Positions 1-9,090 are shown, counted from the first letter of the stretch. The stretch is 45,887 nucleotides of DNA from Pseudomonadota bacterium (GCA_021795395.1 JAJYPN010000022.1:1-45887); one strand, 5' to 3'. The notes: generated by a model not told the origin, from the sequence alone. Translations and numbers: made by a program.

Positions 1-219
1 CATGAAGCCAGCGACCTTGATCTGGTAGTCCGGCATCCAGCTGATTTAAAAAAGGAAACTTCTGAGCTTTGGGAGATGAAAGAAGCCCTGGTGGAAAGCA
101 ATTTGCCCGTTCGGGTAGACATCCTCGATTGGGCGTACATTCCGGACAGCTTCCGGCATGAAATCGAACGTGCGTATGTAGTGGTGCAAGCGGGGAATGA
201 CCATAGTAATATGGAATAA
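1..219 (+). CDS. MNT-type nucleotidyltransferase (5' end missing)
   Basis: The frame is open from base 1 and ends at TAA 217-219, giving the last 72 residues of a protein whose start lies outside the window. The visible part has the acidic motif SDLDLVV near its left edge and a second acidic strand RVDILDW about 40 residues later. This spacing is typical of the minimal nucleotidyltransferase (HI0073-like) family, whose members usually sit just downstream of a HEPN-like partner and form a toxin-antitoxin pair. The partner, if present, would be to the left of the window. No HEPN gene follows it here. Family assignment rests on the motifs and on the typical tail (EIERAYVVVQ); a toxin-antitoxin role is inference. 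Confidence 0.75.
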   Translation, partial: HEASDLDLVVRHPADLKKETSELWEMKEALVESNLPVRVDILDWAYIPDSFRHEIERAYVVVQAGNDHSNME

Positions 220-246
220 TATGGAGTAAAGAGTAATATGAGGTCT

Positions 247-281
247 TTTATATGGGGTCAGACTCGATTAAACTTAATTAA
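247..281 (+). repeat. 35-bp direct repeat, copy 1
   Basis: This 35-bp stretch contains the core GGGGTCAGACTCGATTAAAC and is identical to 744-778. The two copies lie on either side of the VOC gene at 336-716. A similar GGGGTCAGACTC core is, from memory, common near REP-associated (Y1) transposases and scattered repeats of proteobacteria; no transposase is visible here. Confidence 0.9.
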
Positions 282-335
282 TAGTATGCCAATAATCAAT
301 TTTGCCCCCATTTTAGGAAAATTACACAATCGGTA

Positions 336-716
336 TCATTCTCTCAGTTTAGCGGCATCCGTGGAAATGAGTTCAATTCGGTTGCCGAACGGATCGAACG
401 TAAAGCACCGAATGACGGCTGGAATCGAAGTGTCTTCAATTACGTCGTAACCCGTCGCCACAAGCGCCGCCAGTAGTTCGGCATAACCCTCGATGACCAG
501 CGCAGGATGCGCTTTCCTGGCGGGACGAAAGTCCGATTCGATACCAAGGTGGAGCTGTAAGCTCCCGCACTGAAACCAGACTCCTCCGCGCGATGCGATT
601 TCAGACGGCTTCGGAATCTCTTGCAATTCGAGCAATCCTCCATAAAATGCGCGAGCCTTTGGTTCAGCGCCTGCAGGCATGGCTAACTGCACATGGTCAA
701 GACGGACTACTTTCAT
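336..716 (-). CDS. VOC (glyoxalase/bleomycin resistance fold) protein
   Basis: The 126-residue product starts KVVRLDHVQLAMP, a typical first beta strand and metal-ligand His of the vicinal oxygen chelate fold. The second half has FDPFGNRIELI near residues 108-118, the usual last strand with the C-terminal Glu ligand. Length fits a single-chain VOC protein that dimerises. Members of this family include lyases, dioxygenases and resistance proteins, so the substrate cannot be named. The gene stands alone, is opposite in direction to the nucleotidyltransferase, and is enclosed by the 35-bp repeats at 247-281 and 744-778, which suggests it entered or moved as a small cassette. An AAGG element lies upstream of the ATG, within 717-735. 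Confidence 0.8.
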   Translation of the reverse strand: MKVVRLDHVQLAMPAGAEPKARAFYGGLLELQEIPKPSEIASRGGVWFQCGSLQLHLGIESDFRPARKAHPALVIEGYAELLAALVATGYDVIEDTSIPAVIRCFTFDPFGNRIELISTDAAKLRE

Positions 717-743
717 AACGGCGAGCCTTTTCTGTAGCGTATA

Positions 744-778
744 TTTATATGGGGTCAGACTCGATTAAACTTAATTAA
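744..778 (+). repeat. 35-bp direct repeat, copy 2
   Basis: Identical over 35 bp to 247-281. It lies just upstream of the VOC gene start, so any promoter of that gene must lie within or across it. The core GGGGTCAGACTCGA (751-764) is repeated inverted as TCGAGTCTGACCCC at 787-800, so the right-hand copy can form a 14-bp stem with a 22-nt loop. Confidence 0.9.
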
Positions 779-794
779 AGTGCCATTCGAGTCT

Positions 795-841
795 GACCCC
801 ATTTTACCGACCCCATTTTACCAGTCTGACCCCATTTTACC
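795..841 (+). repeat. three copies of a 14-bp repeat
   Basis: GACCCCATTTTACC occurs at 795-808, 809-822 and 828-841. The first two are in perfect tandem and the third follows after five bases. The array abuts the end of gcvPB (stop at 851-853) and forms the inverted end of the repeat structure that begins at 744. Confidence 0.9.
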
Positions 842-850
842 TTTTAGGAA

Positions 851-2299
851 TTACTTGTGCCGCCACACCAGATCCAGCTCCCGCGCTGCTTTTACGTCGT
901 CCAATCGCCGCACCGGCTGGGTATAAGGTGCGCCTTTCACCAGCTCGGGATTGCTGCGCGCTTCGGCCAGTATCGCGGTCATTGCTGCGACGAATCCGTC
1001 CAGGGTGGCCATCGATTCGGTTTCGGTCGGTTCGATGAGCAGGCATTCGGGCACCAGCATAGGGAAATAAGTGGTCGGTGCATGATAGCCGTAATCCAGC
1101 AGGCGCTTGGCGAAATCCATGGCGGTGACGCCGGTTTCGTCTTTTAAGTGCTTGAGCGTGACGATGAATTCGTGGCTGGCGCGGCGGGTCGGGAAGGCGA
1201 TGTCGAAACCGGCCTGGCGCAATTTCGCCAGCAGGTAATTGGCATTCAGGGTCGCGAATTCGGCGACGCGGTGCATGCCTTCGGCACCGAGCATGCGGGC
1301 GTAGATGTAGGCGCGCAGGAGCACTCCGGCGTTGCCGTTGTTGGCGCTGAGTCGCCCTATGCTGTGAGGACGGTCGGCTTCGGTGAGCAGGCGATAGTTG
1401 CCGTCGCAGTAGGCCACCAGCGGGATCGGCAGATACGGCAACAGACGCGTCGACACCCCGACCGGACCGGCTCCCGGTCCGCCGCCGCCGTGGGGGGTGG
1501 AAAAGGTTTTATGCAGATTGATGTGAATCACGTCGAACCCCATGTCGCCGGGTTTGACCCGGCCCAGGATCGCATTCAGGTTGGCGCCGTCGTAATACAG
1601 CAAGCCGCCGGCGTCGTGCACGATTTTCTGTATGCGCTGAATCTGTTGCTCGAACACGCCCAAAGTAGAGGGATTGGTCAGCATCAATCCCGCGGTTTGC
1701 GGACCGACTGCGGCCTGCAACGCAGCCAGATCGACATTGCCGGTCGCGTCGGTGGGGATTTCGCGCACGCTGTAGCCGCACATGACGGCGGTAGCCGGGT
1801 TGGTGCCGTGCGCGGCGGTAGGTATGATGATTTCGCGGCGCGCGTGATCGCCGCGGGCGTCGTGATAAGCGCGTATCATCGCCACGCCGGCGAATTCACC
1901 CTGCGCGCCGGCCATGGGCGCTAATGAAACCCCTGCCATGCCGGTGACATCGCACAGGATTTCCTGCAATTCATACATCGAGGCGAGATAGCCCTGCCCG
2001 GTCTGCACCGGTGCGAACGGATGCCGGTTGAGGAAGCCCGGCAGCATCGCAAGGCTATTGCACGCTCTGGGGTTGTACTTCATCGTGCACGACCCCAGCG
2101 GATAAAAGTGCGTGTCGATGGAAAAATTCTTCTGGCTCAGCCGCGTGTAATGACGCACGACGTCCATTTCCGATGCCTCGGGCAGCAACGGTTTATCCCG
2201 GCGCAATAAGTGAACCGGCAAATCGTCGGCCTCCAGCGCCTCCGCCGGCATTTGCGCGTACGCCATGCGCTCAGGTACGGAGTGTTCAAATATCAGCAT
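851..2299 (-). CDS. gcvPB: glycine dehydrogenase (decarboxylating) subunit 2
   Basis: This is the C-terminal half of the P-protein of the glycine cleavage system: 482 residues carrying the pyridoxal phosphate site. The cofactor lysine is Lys264 in [17 protein letters not shown], and [11 protein letters not shown] lies near residues 67-77. With GcvPA it forms the heterotetrameric enzyme that decarboxylates glycine and passes the aminomethyl group to lipoylated GcvH. Its start overlaps the end of gcvPA by 14 bp, which implies translational coupling. It is the last gene of the riboswitch-controlled operon. Split P-proteins are known in Gram-positives and in several betaproteobacterial lineages, while enterobacteria have a fused form. 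Confidence 0.97.
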   Translation of the reverse strand: MLIFEHSVPERMAYAQMPAEALEADDLPVHLLRRDKPLLPEASEMDVVRHYTRLSQKNFSIDTHFYPLGSCTMKYNPRACNSLAMLPGFLNRHPFAPVQTGQGYLASMYELQEILCDVTGMAGVSLAPMAGAQGEFAGVAMIRAYHDARGDHARREIIIPTAAHGTNPATAVMCGYSVREIPTDATGNVDLAALQAAVGPQTAGLMLTNPSTLGVFEQQIQRIQKIVHDAGGLLYYDGANLNAILGRVKPGDMGFDVIHINLHKTFSTPHGGGGPGAGPVGVSTRLLPYLPIPLVAYCDGNYRLLTEADRPHSIGRLSANNGNAGVLLRAYIYARMLGAEGMHRVAEFATLNANYLLAKLRQAGFDIAFPTRRASHEFIVTLKHLKDETGVTAMDFAKRLLDYGYHAPTTYFPMLVPECLLIEPTETESMATLDGFVAAMTAILAEARSNPELVKGAPYTQPVRRLDDVKAARELDLVWRHK

Positions 2300-3650
2300 C
2301 GGAGCCCTCTTGCATGCACAAATTCAATTGCTCGGCGTAGCGGCCGAGGTCGGCGGCGGTTTTGGTTTCGGTGGCGCACACCAGCATGGCATTGCCCAGT
2401 TCCGGGTAATCGGCGCACAGATCATAACCGCCGAGTATGCCCGCTGCCGCCAGCTCGCCCAGTACGGCGCTCGCCGGACGGTTGAGCTGGATTACCATTT
2501 CATGGAAACAAGGCGATCGGAAGGCTCGCGTCACGCCGCGGATGGCGCATAGCTGCTCTGCCAGTTGCAGAATATTGGCGTGGGCGGCGCTGGCGACGCG
2601 GCGCAGGCCGGTCGGGCCGAGCAGGCTCATGTATATGGTCGAAGCGGTGACGACCAGCCCTTGATTGGTGCAGATATTGGACGTCGCCTTGGAGCGGCGA
2701 ATATGCTGTTCACGCGCCTGCAAGGTCAGGGCAAAACCGGGCTTGCCATCCAGATCGAGGGTGCGGCCGACGATACGGCCGGGCATTTGCCGCACCAATG
2801 CCTGCTTGCAGGTCAGAAATCCGTAATACGGTCCGCCGTTGGACAGCGGCGCGCCCAGCGGCTGTCCGTCTCCTGCCGCCATATCGGCGCCGCGCTCGCC
2901 CCACACGCCGGGCGGCTTGAGCAAACCCAGTGCAGTCGGGTTGACCAGACCTATCGCCAGTGCGCCGTGCGCGTGCGCCCAATCGGTCAGCGCATCGACA
3001 TCCTCCAGCGCGCCGAAAAAATTCGGCTGCGGGATCACCAATGCGGCGAAATCACCCACCGCGATCTCCGGTACGGGCGTCGTTCCGCTCACTGGATCGT
3101 AATCCAGTTCCATCAGTTCGATATGCTGATTTTTAACGATATTCCGCACCACTGCGCGATAGAGCGGCGAAACGGTTCTCGGCATCAGTATCCGCGTTGC
3201 ATTTTTATGCGCGCGCACCGCCATCAGCACCGCTTCGGCCAGCGCCGAGCCGCCGTCGTACAGCGAGGCATTGGAGACGTCCATCCCGGTGAGCGACGCC
3301 ATCATGGTCTGGTATTCGTAAATGAGTTGCAAGGTGCCTTGCGACGCTTCGGCCTGATAAGGCGTGTACGCCGAATAGAATTCGCCGCGCGTAGCGATTT
3401 GCCAGACGGCGGCGGGGATGTGATGCTCGTATGCACCGGCACCGATAAAATTCAGCTGTCGACTGTCCTGCTCGGCACGTTCGTGCATCAGCCGGGTGAT
3501 TTCCATTTCATTGAGCGCATCGGGCACGCTAACCAGCTTGCCGCTGCCGAGCTCAACGGGGATTTCATCGAACAGGGCGTCTATATTCGGTGCGCCTATG
3601 ACGGCCAGCATGGCCTCGACTTCTGCATCGGTATGAGGGATAAATGGCAT
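2286..3650 (-). CDS. gcvPA: glycine dehydrogenase (decarboxylating) subunit 1
   Basis: A 454-residue protein matching the N-terminal half of glycine decarboxylase. Recognisable stretches are [15 protein letters not shown] at the N-terminus, the glycine- and aromatic-rich [12 protein letters not shown] near residue 68, and [14 protein letters not shown] near residue 95. It lacks the PLP lysine, which is in GcvPB. The ATG at 3650 has an AGGA element four bases upstream. It lies 29 bp downstream of gcvH and overlaps gcvPB. Confidence 0.97.
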   Translation of the reverse strand: MPFIPHTDAEVEAMLAVIGAPNIDALFDEIPVELGSGKLVSVPDALNEMEITRLMHERAEQDSRQLNFIGAGAYEHHIPAAVWQIATRGEFYSAYTPYQAEASQGTLQLIYEYQTMMASLTGMDVSNASLYDGGSALAEAVLMAVRAHKNATRILMPRTVSPLYRAVVRNIVKNQHIELMELDYDPVSGTTPVPEIAVGDFAALVIPQPNFFGALEDVDALTDWAHAHGALAIGLVNPTALGLLKPPGVWGERGADMAAGDGQPLGAPLSNGGPYYGFLTCKQALVRQMPGRIVGRTLDLDGKPGFALTLQAREQHIRRSKATSNICTNQGLVVTASTIYMSLLGPTGLRRVASAAHANILQLAEQLCAIRGVTRAFRSPCFHEMVIQLNRPASAVLGELAAAGILGGYDLCADYPELGNAMLVCATETKTAADLGRYAEQLNLCMQEGSDADI

Positions 3651-3679
3651 AAAATCCTGCGGAGTAAGGAGTTGCTCGA

Positions 3680-4069
3680 CTAATGCGCTTCGGCTTCGAC
3701 CAGCGCCCGGTAGGCGTCGGCATCCATCAGCCCATTGACGTCGGCAGGATTGACCGGTTTGAGCGTGAACATCCAGGCGCTGTAGGCGTCTTGATTAAGC
3801 ACTTCGGGCGAGCCTTCGACATCGGCATTCGCTGTCAGCACGATCCCTGCCACCGGGGCGTAAATATCGGAAGCGGCCTTGACCGATTCGACCACCGCGC
3901 ATTCTTCGCCGGCCTTGAGTTCACGGCCGACCGCGGGATTTTCGACGAATACCATATCGCCCAGCAAATCCTGCGCATGATCGGTGATGCCGACCGTAAG
4001 CGTGCCGTCGGTATTGACTTTGACCCATTCGTGGGAGGCGGTGTATTTTAGCTCTGCAGGGATATTCAT
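3680..4069 (-). CDS. gcvH: glycine cleavage system H protein
   Basis: A 129-residue lipoyl carrier of normal length. The lipoylated lysine is Lys64 in the hairpin [11 protein letters not shown]. The N-terminus [13 protein letters not shown] is typical. It shuttles the aminomethyl group and electrons between the P, T and L proteins. An AAGGAG ribosome binding site sits five bases before the ATG, the strongest in the operon, in line with the high H-protein stoichiometry. The lipoyl group would be made by LipA, encoded two genes upstream in the same operon. Confidence 0.98.
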   Translation of the reverse strand: MNIPAELKYTASHEWVKVNTDGTLTVGITDHAQDLLGDMVFVENPAVGRELKAGEECAVVESVKAASDIYAPVAGIVLTANADVEGSPEVLNQDAYSAWMFTLKPVNPADVNGLMDADAYRALVEAEAH

Positions 4070-4094
4070 GCTTACTCCTTGATTTGGGTCGAGT

Positions 4095-5174
4095 TTAAAT
4101 TGTCAGACAGGATTTGCCATTGCGCACAAAAGGATAATTGACGACTCTGGCCGTTAATGTCTTGTCGCGTACCTGCACCGTTACTTCCTCTCCCGGCGCA
4201 ATGCCCAGCGGAATGCGCGCCAGCGCGATCGATTGCTGCAAGGTGGGCGAAAACGTGCCGCTGGTCACTTCACCCTCGCCGTACCGGGTATGCACGATTT
4301 GATGCGCGCGCAGCACGCCTTTGTCGAGCAGTAGCAAGCCGACCAGTTGCCGGTCGATGTCGCGGCGTTGCAAGGCGGTTTTGCCGACGAAATCACGCTC
4401 GCTGCGCAAATCGACGGTCCACGCCAGACCCGATACCAGCGGACTGGTGCGCTCATCCATGTCCTGGCCGTACAGATTCATGCCGGCTTCGAGACGCAGC
4501 GTATCGCGCGCACCCAGACCTGCGGGCTTGACGCCCAGAGTGAACAGCTTCTGCCACAGCGGCTCCGCTTCGGCCGCGGGCAGGATGACTTCGAAGCCGT
4601 CCTCGCCGGTATAGCCGGTACGCGCAATGAAATACTGCTGAAATTCGACCGCGTTGAATGGTTTCATCGTTGCAGTCGCCGTTTCCGAGCGGGGAATCGC
4701 CGCCCAGACTTTCGACCGCGCATGCGGCCCCTGCACCGCTATCATCGACAAATCGCCGCGCGACGTGATAGTTAGCGCCCGCTCCGCCGCTTGCTCGCGC
4801 ATCCAGGCAATGTCTTTGTCTGCCGTACCGGCATTGACGACGATGCGAAACCAGTCCTCAGCCATAAAATAAATAATGAGATCGTCGATCACGCCGCCTT
4901 CGGGATTGAGCATGCAGCTGTACAAACCCCTACCGGGTGTGGTCAGCTTGTCGACGTTGTTGGCGACGAGGCCGCGCAAAAAACCGCGCACGTCGTCGCC
5001 TTGTACGTCGACCACCCGCATATGACTCACGTCGAACATGCCCACATCGCGTCGCACCTGATGGTGCTCGTCGAGCTGCGATCCGTAGTTGAGCGGCATA
5101 TCCCAACCGCCGAAATCGACCATTTTGGCGCCCATGCGGCGGTGCGCTGCGTTGAGCGGCGTTTGCTTTAACAT
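4095..5174 (-). CDS. gcvT: aminomethyltransferase (glycine cleavage T protein)
   Basis: The product of 359 residues transfers the methylene group from H-protein to tetrahydrofolate. [20 protein letters not shown] at the N-terminus and [15 protein letters not shown] near residue 219 are family hallmarks. The frame is open 33 codons further upstream, inside lipA, but family alignment and the ATGTTAA overlap with the lipA stop fix the start at 5174. The overlap with lipA argues for coupled translation. Confidence 0.97.
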   Translation of the reverse strand: MLKQTPLNAAHRRMGAKMVDFGGWDMPLNYGSQLDEHHQVRRDVGMFDVSHMRVVDVQGDDVRGFLRGLVANNVDKLTTPGRGLYSCMLNPEGGVIDDLIIYFMAEDWFRIVVNAGTADKDIAWMREQAAERALTITSRGDLSMIAVQGPHARSKVWAAIPRSETATATMKPFNAVEFQQYFIARTGYTGEDGFEVILPAAEAEPLWQKLFTLGVKPAGLGARDTLRLEAGMNLYGQDMDERTSPLVSGLAWTVDLRSERDFVGKTALQRRDIDRQLVGLLLLDKGVLRAHQIVHTRYGEGEVTSGTFSPTLQQSIALARIPLGIAPGEEVTVQVRDKTLTARVVNYPFVRNGKSCLTI

Positions 5175-6130
5175 AAGACTCCCGTCTGCACGGCATCTGC
5201 CGGACCGGCAGATTGACCCTGAATTTCTTCGGCGTAATAACTGCTGCGCATCATCGGCCCCGCCTTGACCCATTCGAATCCAATCGCACGCGCTTCGCGT
5301 TCGTATTCGAGGAAAACATCGGGGTGTATGTATTCAGCTACAGGCAAATTGTCACGCGACGGGCGTAAATATTGCCCCAGCGATACGCGGGTGACGCCAG
5401 CTTCATGCAGGTTATGCAGCACTTCCAGCACTTCCGCCCGCGTTTCGCCCAAGCCCAGCATCAAGGCCGATTTGGCCTGCATCCCGGCTCTGCGCGCCAC
5501 CAAAGTCAGCAGATTGAGCGAACGCAAATATTTGGAACCGCGCCGGGCGGTCGAGTAAAGGCGCGGCACCGTCTCGACATTGTGGCCCCAAACCAGATCG
5601 CGCCGCGCCGTTTCCGGCAATCCCGCGAGTACGTCGGAGACTCTATCTACAGCCTGCAACTGGTTGCGCCAGAAATCGGGCGTTAAAAATTCTATGCCGA
5701 TCCGGCCGTCGCGCACGCGCAACTGGCGCAGGGTTTCAGCAAAAATGCCGACGCCGCCGTCGGGCCTGTCGTCGCGGTTGACCGACGTCAAAACGACGTA
5801 GCGCAGCGGCAAATCCGCCACGGCATCGGCGATGCGGCGCGGCTCGTCATCGTCGACCGGGCCGGGCTTGCCGGTCTGGACCGAACAGAACCCGCACGCC
5901 CGCGTACAGACATCGCCCAGCAGCATAAACGTAGCGGTGCCGCGGCTCCAGCATTCTCCGCGATTGGGGCAACGCGCTGCTTCGCAGACAGTATGCAGAC
6001 GATGTTGCTGCACGGCGGCCTGTGTTTTGCCGTAATGCGCTTCACTGCCGAGATTTTGCCGTATCCAGACCGGCATACGCGCAACGTTGGTCAAGCGCTC
6101 TTTTTTCGGGGTCGAAACGATGGAGGTCAT
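5168..6130 (-). CDS. lipA: lipoyl synthase (radical SAM)
   Basis: A 320-residue protein with the auxiliary-cluster cysteines Cys49, Cys54 and Cys60 ([12 protein letters not shown]), the radical SAM triad Cys75, Cys79, Cys82 (CTRACGFC) and the C-terminal RSSYYAEE serine motif. It inserts two sulfurs into an octanoyl group on lipoyl proteins. Here it is the first gene after the tandem glycine riboswitch and precedes gcvT, so its expression should follow glycine. No lipB is seen in the window; octanoyl transfer must be encoded elsewhere. The ATG at 6130 has no obvious Shine-Dalgarno sequence, unlike the other genes of the operon. Confidence 0.98.
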   Translation of the reverse strand: MTSIVSTPKKERLTNVARMPVWIRQNLGSEAHYGKTQAAVQQHRLHTVCEAARCPNRGECWSRGTATFMLLGDVCTRACGFCSVQTGKPGPVDDDEPRRIADAVADLPLRYVVLTSVNRDDRPDGGVGIFAETLRQLRVRDGRIGIEFLTPDFWRNQLQAVDRVSDVLAGLPETARRDLVWGHNVETVPRLYSTARRGSKYLRSLNLLTLVARRAGMQAKSALMLGLGETRAEVLEVLHNLHEAGVTRVSLGQYLRPSRDNLPVAEYIHPDVFLEYEREARAIGFEWVKAGPMMRSSYYAEEIQGQSAGPADAVQTGVLC

Positions 6131-6140
6131 GTTCAGCGTA

Positions 6141-6166
6141 AATAAAATAAAGGGTAAGGCACCCCT
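6141..6166 (-). terminator. short hairpin with U-rich tail at the end of the glycine riboswitch
   Basis: In the minus-strand transcript AGGGGU (6166-6161), loop GCCUU, ACCCUU (6155-6150) form a 6-bp stem with one G-U pair, followed by a U-rich run (6149-6141). Its left arm overlaps the 3' side of aptamer 2, so it could compete with aptamer folding as the expression platform. The stem is short and termination is unproven. Confidence 0.45.
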
Positions 6167-6342
6167 CTGTCCTATTTACCTGAGAGATTACAGCGATACG
6201 CTGCGTGCCCCTTCGGTGGATGATTAATCGCTCTCCAGAGATGCCCTGTGGAATGCGGTTCGGGGGCCTGAGCGATTCCGGGTGAATTGCGCCTTCGGCG
6301 GCGTAAGTCGATGCAGATGCGCTTACGCTCTCTCCCGCACTC
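6155..6342 (-). promoter_or_regulatory. tandem glycine riboswitch
   Basis: Read on the minus strand, the leader of lipA carries two glycine aptamers. Aptamer 1 (about 6342-6232) has GGGAGAGAGCG, GCCGCCGAAGGCGCAA, GCUCAGGC and GGGCAUCUCUGGAGAG. Aptamer 2 (about 6229-6157) has CACCGAAGGGGCA and the near-invariant AAUCUCUCAGGUAAAUAGGA (positions 6189-6170) followed by CAGAGG. These are the conserved blocks of the gcvT-type element (Rfam family Glycine). Tandem aptamers before glycine cleavage genes usually switch expression on when glycine is abundant. The boundary between the two aptamers is approximate. Confidence 0.95.
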
Positions 6343-6361
6343 ACGTAACGGACAGGGCTGA

Positions 6362-6389
6362 ATTATACCTCACGACCATGAAAAAACAA
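6362..6389 (-). promoter_or_regulatory. promoter of the lipA-gcv operon
   Basis: Minus strand: -35 TTGTTT (6389-6384), 16-bp spacer, perfect -10 TATAAT (6367-6362). Transcription would begin near 6355, about a dozen bases before aptamer 1 of the riboswitch, which is the expected placement. Confidence 0.75.
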
Positions 6390-6616
6390 ATCCTTCTCCG
6401 CCTCGAAATTCGGAGCTTTATTAATCCCGACACATGGCTGAGATGCGTGATACGTACTGAAAAATTGTCTCCAGCAGCCGCTGCATTCCGGCATATGACA
6501 ATGCGCGAATTCAAAACCGGCAGAGAGTTTGCGTCGATATTCACGGAACAGGTAAAATCCGATTGAGGAGCGGTAATTGATTTCGTCACCCTGTTAAATT
6601 CCGGTACGAGGCATAC
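6390..6616. other. intergenic stretch without a convincing gene
   Basis: Between the gcv promoter and the DoxX-like gene. A 62-codon frame (ATG at 6378, stop ending 6566) begins inside the gcv promoter, has no ribosome binding site and no recognisable similarity; I do not call it. GAGG at 6606-6609 serves the next gene. Confidence 0.5.
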
Positions 6617-7033
6617 ATGATAGAAAAATCCCGCTTAAAAGACGCCGAAAGAATTGTACGTCTAACTATGGTCATCATTCTGCTGACCGCGAGCGCCAGT
6701 AAATTTTTTAGTCATGGCGGTTTTTACGCTTATTATTCGGCCTTGTTTCAAGGCGACCTCCGAATCAGATTGCCGCCCGTTCTCGCCAACAGCTATTTGG
6801 CAATCATCCCGTTTATCGAACTGGCTTTGGGCTTGGCTTTATTAAGCAATAAATACAAGAACCTTATCGTTTACGGCTGGTTTGTATTTATATTCAGTCT
6901 CATGATCGGGCATTACATCCTGCAGGAATGGTCGTCCGTCAATCAAATGCTCGATTATATCTTTCTCGGTCTGCTCTGCCTGGTTTTGCCCAGTCATCGC
7001 AGCTGGTTGCGCAGGGATAAGGAAGGGGTCTGA
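6617..7033 (+). CDS. DoxX/MauE-like four-helix membrane protein
   Basis: The 138-residue product has four hydrophobic segments at about residues 15-32, 55-75, 82-100 and 108-128, with short polar loops. The first helix followed by SASKFFSHGGFYAYY and the second-helix motif PFIELALGLALL resemble the DoxX/MauE superfamily, small inner-membrane proteins involved in quinone or disulfide chemistry. No cysteine pair is visible, apart from Cys131 near the C-terminus. GAGG lies seven bases before the ATG. It converges with the transporter gene at 7035, its stop being almost adjacent. Family call is moderate; function is unknown. Confidence 0.65.
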   Translation: MIEKSRLKDAERIVRLTMVIILLTASASKFFSHGGFYAYYSALFQGDLRIRLPPVLANSYLAIIPFIELALGLALLSNKYKNLIVYGWFVFIFSLMIGHYILQEWSSVNQMLDYIFLGLLCLVLPSHRSWLRRDKEGV

Positions 7034-7034
7034 G

Positions 7035-8447
7035 TCATGCCGTCGCCGCTGCCGGGTCTCCATTTCGGCGATTCATGTTTTCTCCGTCGGTGGGTCGCAA
7101 GGTTCGGAAGGTCAAGGACGAAAGCAGTGTAAACGCACCCAGCGTCAAAAACGCATGATGAAGGGCATCGGTCACAGCCATGCGATCCGACTGCGGCAAC
7201 CCTCCGAGATACCAGCTCGTCACCAGGGTACCGCATGCCAGGCCGAAGCTCATCGACATCTGCTGCAACGAACTGGCGATCGTGCTCGCCATGCTCGAAT
7301 CCGCCGGATCGATATCGGCGTACGCCATGGAATTCATACTCGAAAATTGCAGCGAATTGACAAATCCCAGTGTCAGTCCCAAGGCCACAATCACCGGCAG
7401 CGGCGTCGCCGGCATGATCAGCGCAAACAGACTTATCGTCACGCCGATCAGCAACGTATTCACAATGAGCACCTTGCGGTAGCCAAAACGCTGCAATATA
7501 CGTACCGCCATCAATTTCATGCCCATCGCCGCGACTGCCAGAGGCATCATCAGCAAGCCCGATTGCCATGCCGGCAAGCCCAGACCCAATTGATAGAGCA
7601 GCGGCAGCAGAAATGGCAATGCGCCCAACCCCAGCCGCGTAATAAAGCCGCCGATCACCGCGACGCGAAAGGTACGCAGACGAAACAGTTCCAGGCGCAA
7701 CAGCGGATAAGCAATCTGTCGCGCGTGCCAGCCGTAGGCGACGAGCATGCCCAATGCCAGCAACAGCAGAACCGTTCCTGAAGTGACGTGAATACGATGT
7801 TCACCGAAAATTTCCAGCAGCCAGGAAAGCAGCGCCGTGCCGCCGCCGAATAGCACGAGACCGATGGCGTCCAGCGGACGGGCCGCTGCGCCCCGATAAT
7901 CGGGCATATACCGATAGATCAGGGCCAAAGCGGTCAAGCCTACCGGCACATTGACGAAAAATATCTCCCGCCACGACAGCCATTCGACGATCAGACCGCC
8001 CAGCGTCGGCCCGAGCAACGGGCCGATTAATGCCGGAATGATGACGAAATTCATCGCCGCCAGCAATTCGGTCTTGGGAAAGGTACGGATAATGGCAAGC
8101 CGTCCGACCGGCATCATCATCGCCGCACCCATACCCTGCAAAATCCGGGCCGCCACCAGCATCGGCACGTTCACCGACAATCCGCACAATACGGAAGAAA
8201 TGGTGAAAACAGTCACGGCGATACCGAACACGCGGCGGGTGCCATAACGATCCGCCATCCAGCCGCTGACCGGGATGAATACCGCCAGGCTCAGAATATA
8301 GCTGGCGACGACCGCTTTCAGACTCAAAGGAGCAACATGCAGGCTGGACGCCATCGCAGGCACAGCCGTATTGACGATGGTGGCGTCGAGCTGCTCCATG
8401 AACAGAGCGGTCGCCACCACCCAGGGCAAATACCGCTTGGCAGTCAA
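7035..8447 (-). CDS. MFS transporter, DHA2 (EmrB/QacA) drug exporter type
   Basis: A 470-residue inner-membrane protein with about 14 hydrophobic segments. Motif A is present as GWMADRYGTRRVF near residues 61-73, and the first helix carries MEQLDATIVNTAVPAM, the D1 motif of 14-helix H+ antiporters. The start is a TTG (8445-8447) preceded by GGAGA with a five-base spacer; no ATG lies upstream in frame. DHA2 proteins export hydrophobic drugs or dyes, often with an EmrA-type adaptor, but no adaptor gene or repressor is adjacent. The substrate is unknown. Confidence 0.92.
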   Translation of the reverse strand: MTAKRYLPWVVATALFMEQLDATIVNTAVPAMASSLHVAPLSLKAVVASYILSLAVFIPVSGWMADRYGTRRVFGIAVTVFTISSVLCGLSVNVPMLVAARILQGMGAAMMMPVGRLAIIRTFPKTELLAAMNFVIIPALIGPLLGPTLGGLIVEWLSWREIFFVNVPVGLTALALIYRYMPDYRGAAARPLDAIGLVLFGGGTALLSWLLEIFGEHRIHVTSGTVLLLLALGMLVAYGWHARQIAYPLLRLELFRLRTFRVAVIGGFITRLGLGALPFLLPLLYQLGLGLPAWQSGLLMMPLAVAAMGMKLMAVRILQRFGYRKVLIVNTLLIGVTISLFALIMPATPLPVIVALGLTLGFVNSLQFSSMNSMAYADIDPADSSMASTIASSLQQMSMSFGLACGTLVTSWYLGGLPQSDRMAVTDALHHAFLTLGAFTLLSSLTFRTLRPTDGENMNRRNGDPAAATA

Positions 8448-8525
8448 AGGATTCTCCGCAGATGTTTAATTCAAGACGATAAATCAGGAGACGGCTTAGA
8501 TGGACAATCAAAACTCTGTCCGCAG

Positions 8526-8554
8526 AATTTATCCCACAAAACGACGTAGGTCAA
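8526..8554 (-). promoter_or_regulatory. candidate promoter of the MFS transporter
   Basis: Minus strand: -35 TTGACC (8554-8549), 17-bp spacer, -10 TAAATT (8531-8526). It would give a leader of roughly 75 nt before the TTG start. Confidence 0.5.
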
Positions 8555-8700
8555 TAAGCAGAATATGGCTGCTACGAAAAATTGAACATATTACAAAATC
8601 AGGCTTAATGGAATTACCGCTTTCGCAAATACAAATCATGCAAGCTCTGGTACATTAGTAGCTATAATGCCTTGTTGCATCGTATAACCAAAGGATACGC

Positions 8701-9090
8701 ATGAGCTTAATAGGTAATATCATCTGGTTCGTATTCGGCGGCTTCGTCATGGGTCTGGGCTGGTGGTTCGCCGCTCTGCTCGCTGCAATCACGATCATTG
8801 GCATCCCCTGGGCTATCGCCGCGTTTCGTATCGGCGCCTTCAGTTTCTGGCCGTTCGGACGCCAGATCGTCGACCGCCCTTCCGGATCGGTCGGCGCCGC
8901 CGGCGCAGCGGTCGGCAATCTGGTCTGGGCGCTGCTGGCGGGCTGGTGGCTGGCGCTCGGCCATCTGATCGCAGCCGTGATGTGTGCGGTCACTATCATC
9001 GGCATTCCTTTTGCCTGGCAGCATCTCAAGCTGGCCATGCTTTCGTTTTTTCCGTTCGGCAAGGAAATCATAACAAGTAACCCATATTGA
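8701..9090 (+). CDS. yccF: YccF family inner membrane protein
   Basis: A 129-residue protein made of two similar halves. Each has a hydrophobic hairpin ending in TIIGIP (residues about 36-41 and 100-105) followed by FSFWPFG or LSFFPFG. This internal duplication and the PFG motifs are diagnostic of the YccF/DUF307 family, inner membrane proteins of unknown function. The ATG has AAAGGA five bases upstream. A possible -10 TATAAT lies at 8663-8668. Confidence 0.93.
   Translation: MSLIGNIIWFVFGGFVMGLGWWFAALLAAITIIGIPWAIAAFRIGAFSFWPFGRQIVDRPSGSVGAAGAAVGNLVWALLAGWWLALGHLIAAVMCAVTIIGIPFAWQHLKLAMLSFFPFGKEIITSNPY

Noticed and set aside
795..841. Triple 14-bp repeat as a CRISPR array
   Set aside because: Units are too short, two are directly tandem without spacers, and no cas gene is present.
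1148..1924. 258-codon plus-strand frame opposite gcvPB
   Set aside because: Shadow of gcvPB; low-complexity Gly/Val/Arg composition and no domain.
2565..3683. 372-codon plus-strand frame opposite gcvPA
   Set aside because: It is antisense to a well-conserved gene, rich in His, Arg and Gln as expected from a shadow frame, with no ribosome binding site or known domain.
6378..6566. 62-codon frame starting in the gcv promoter
   Set aside because: No ribosome binding site, no similarity recognised, and its start overlaps the spacer of a promoter on the other strand.
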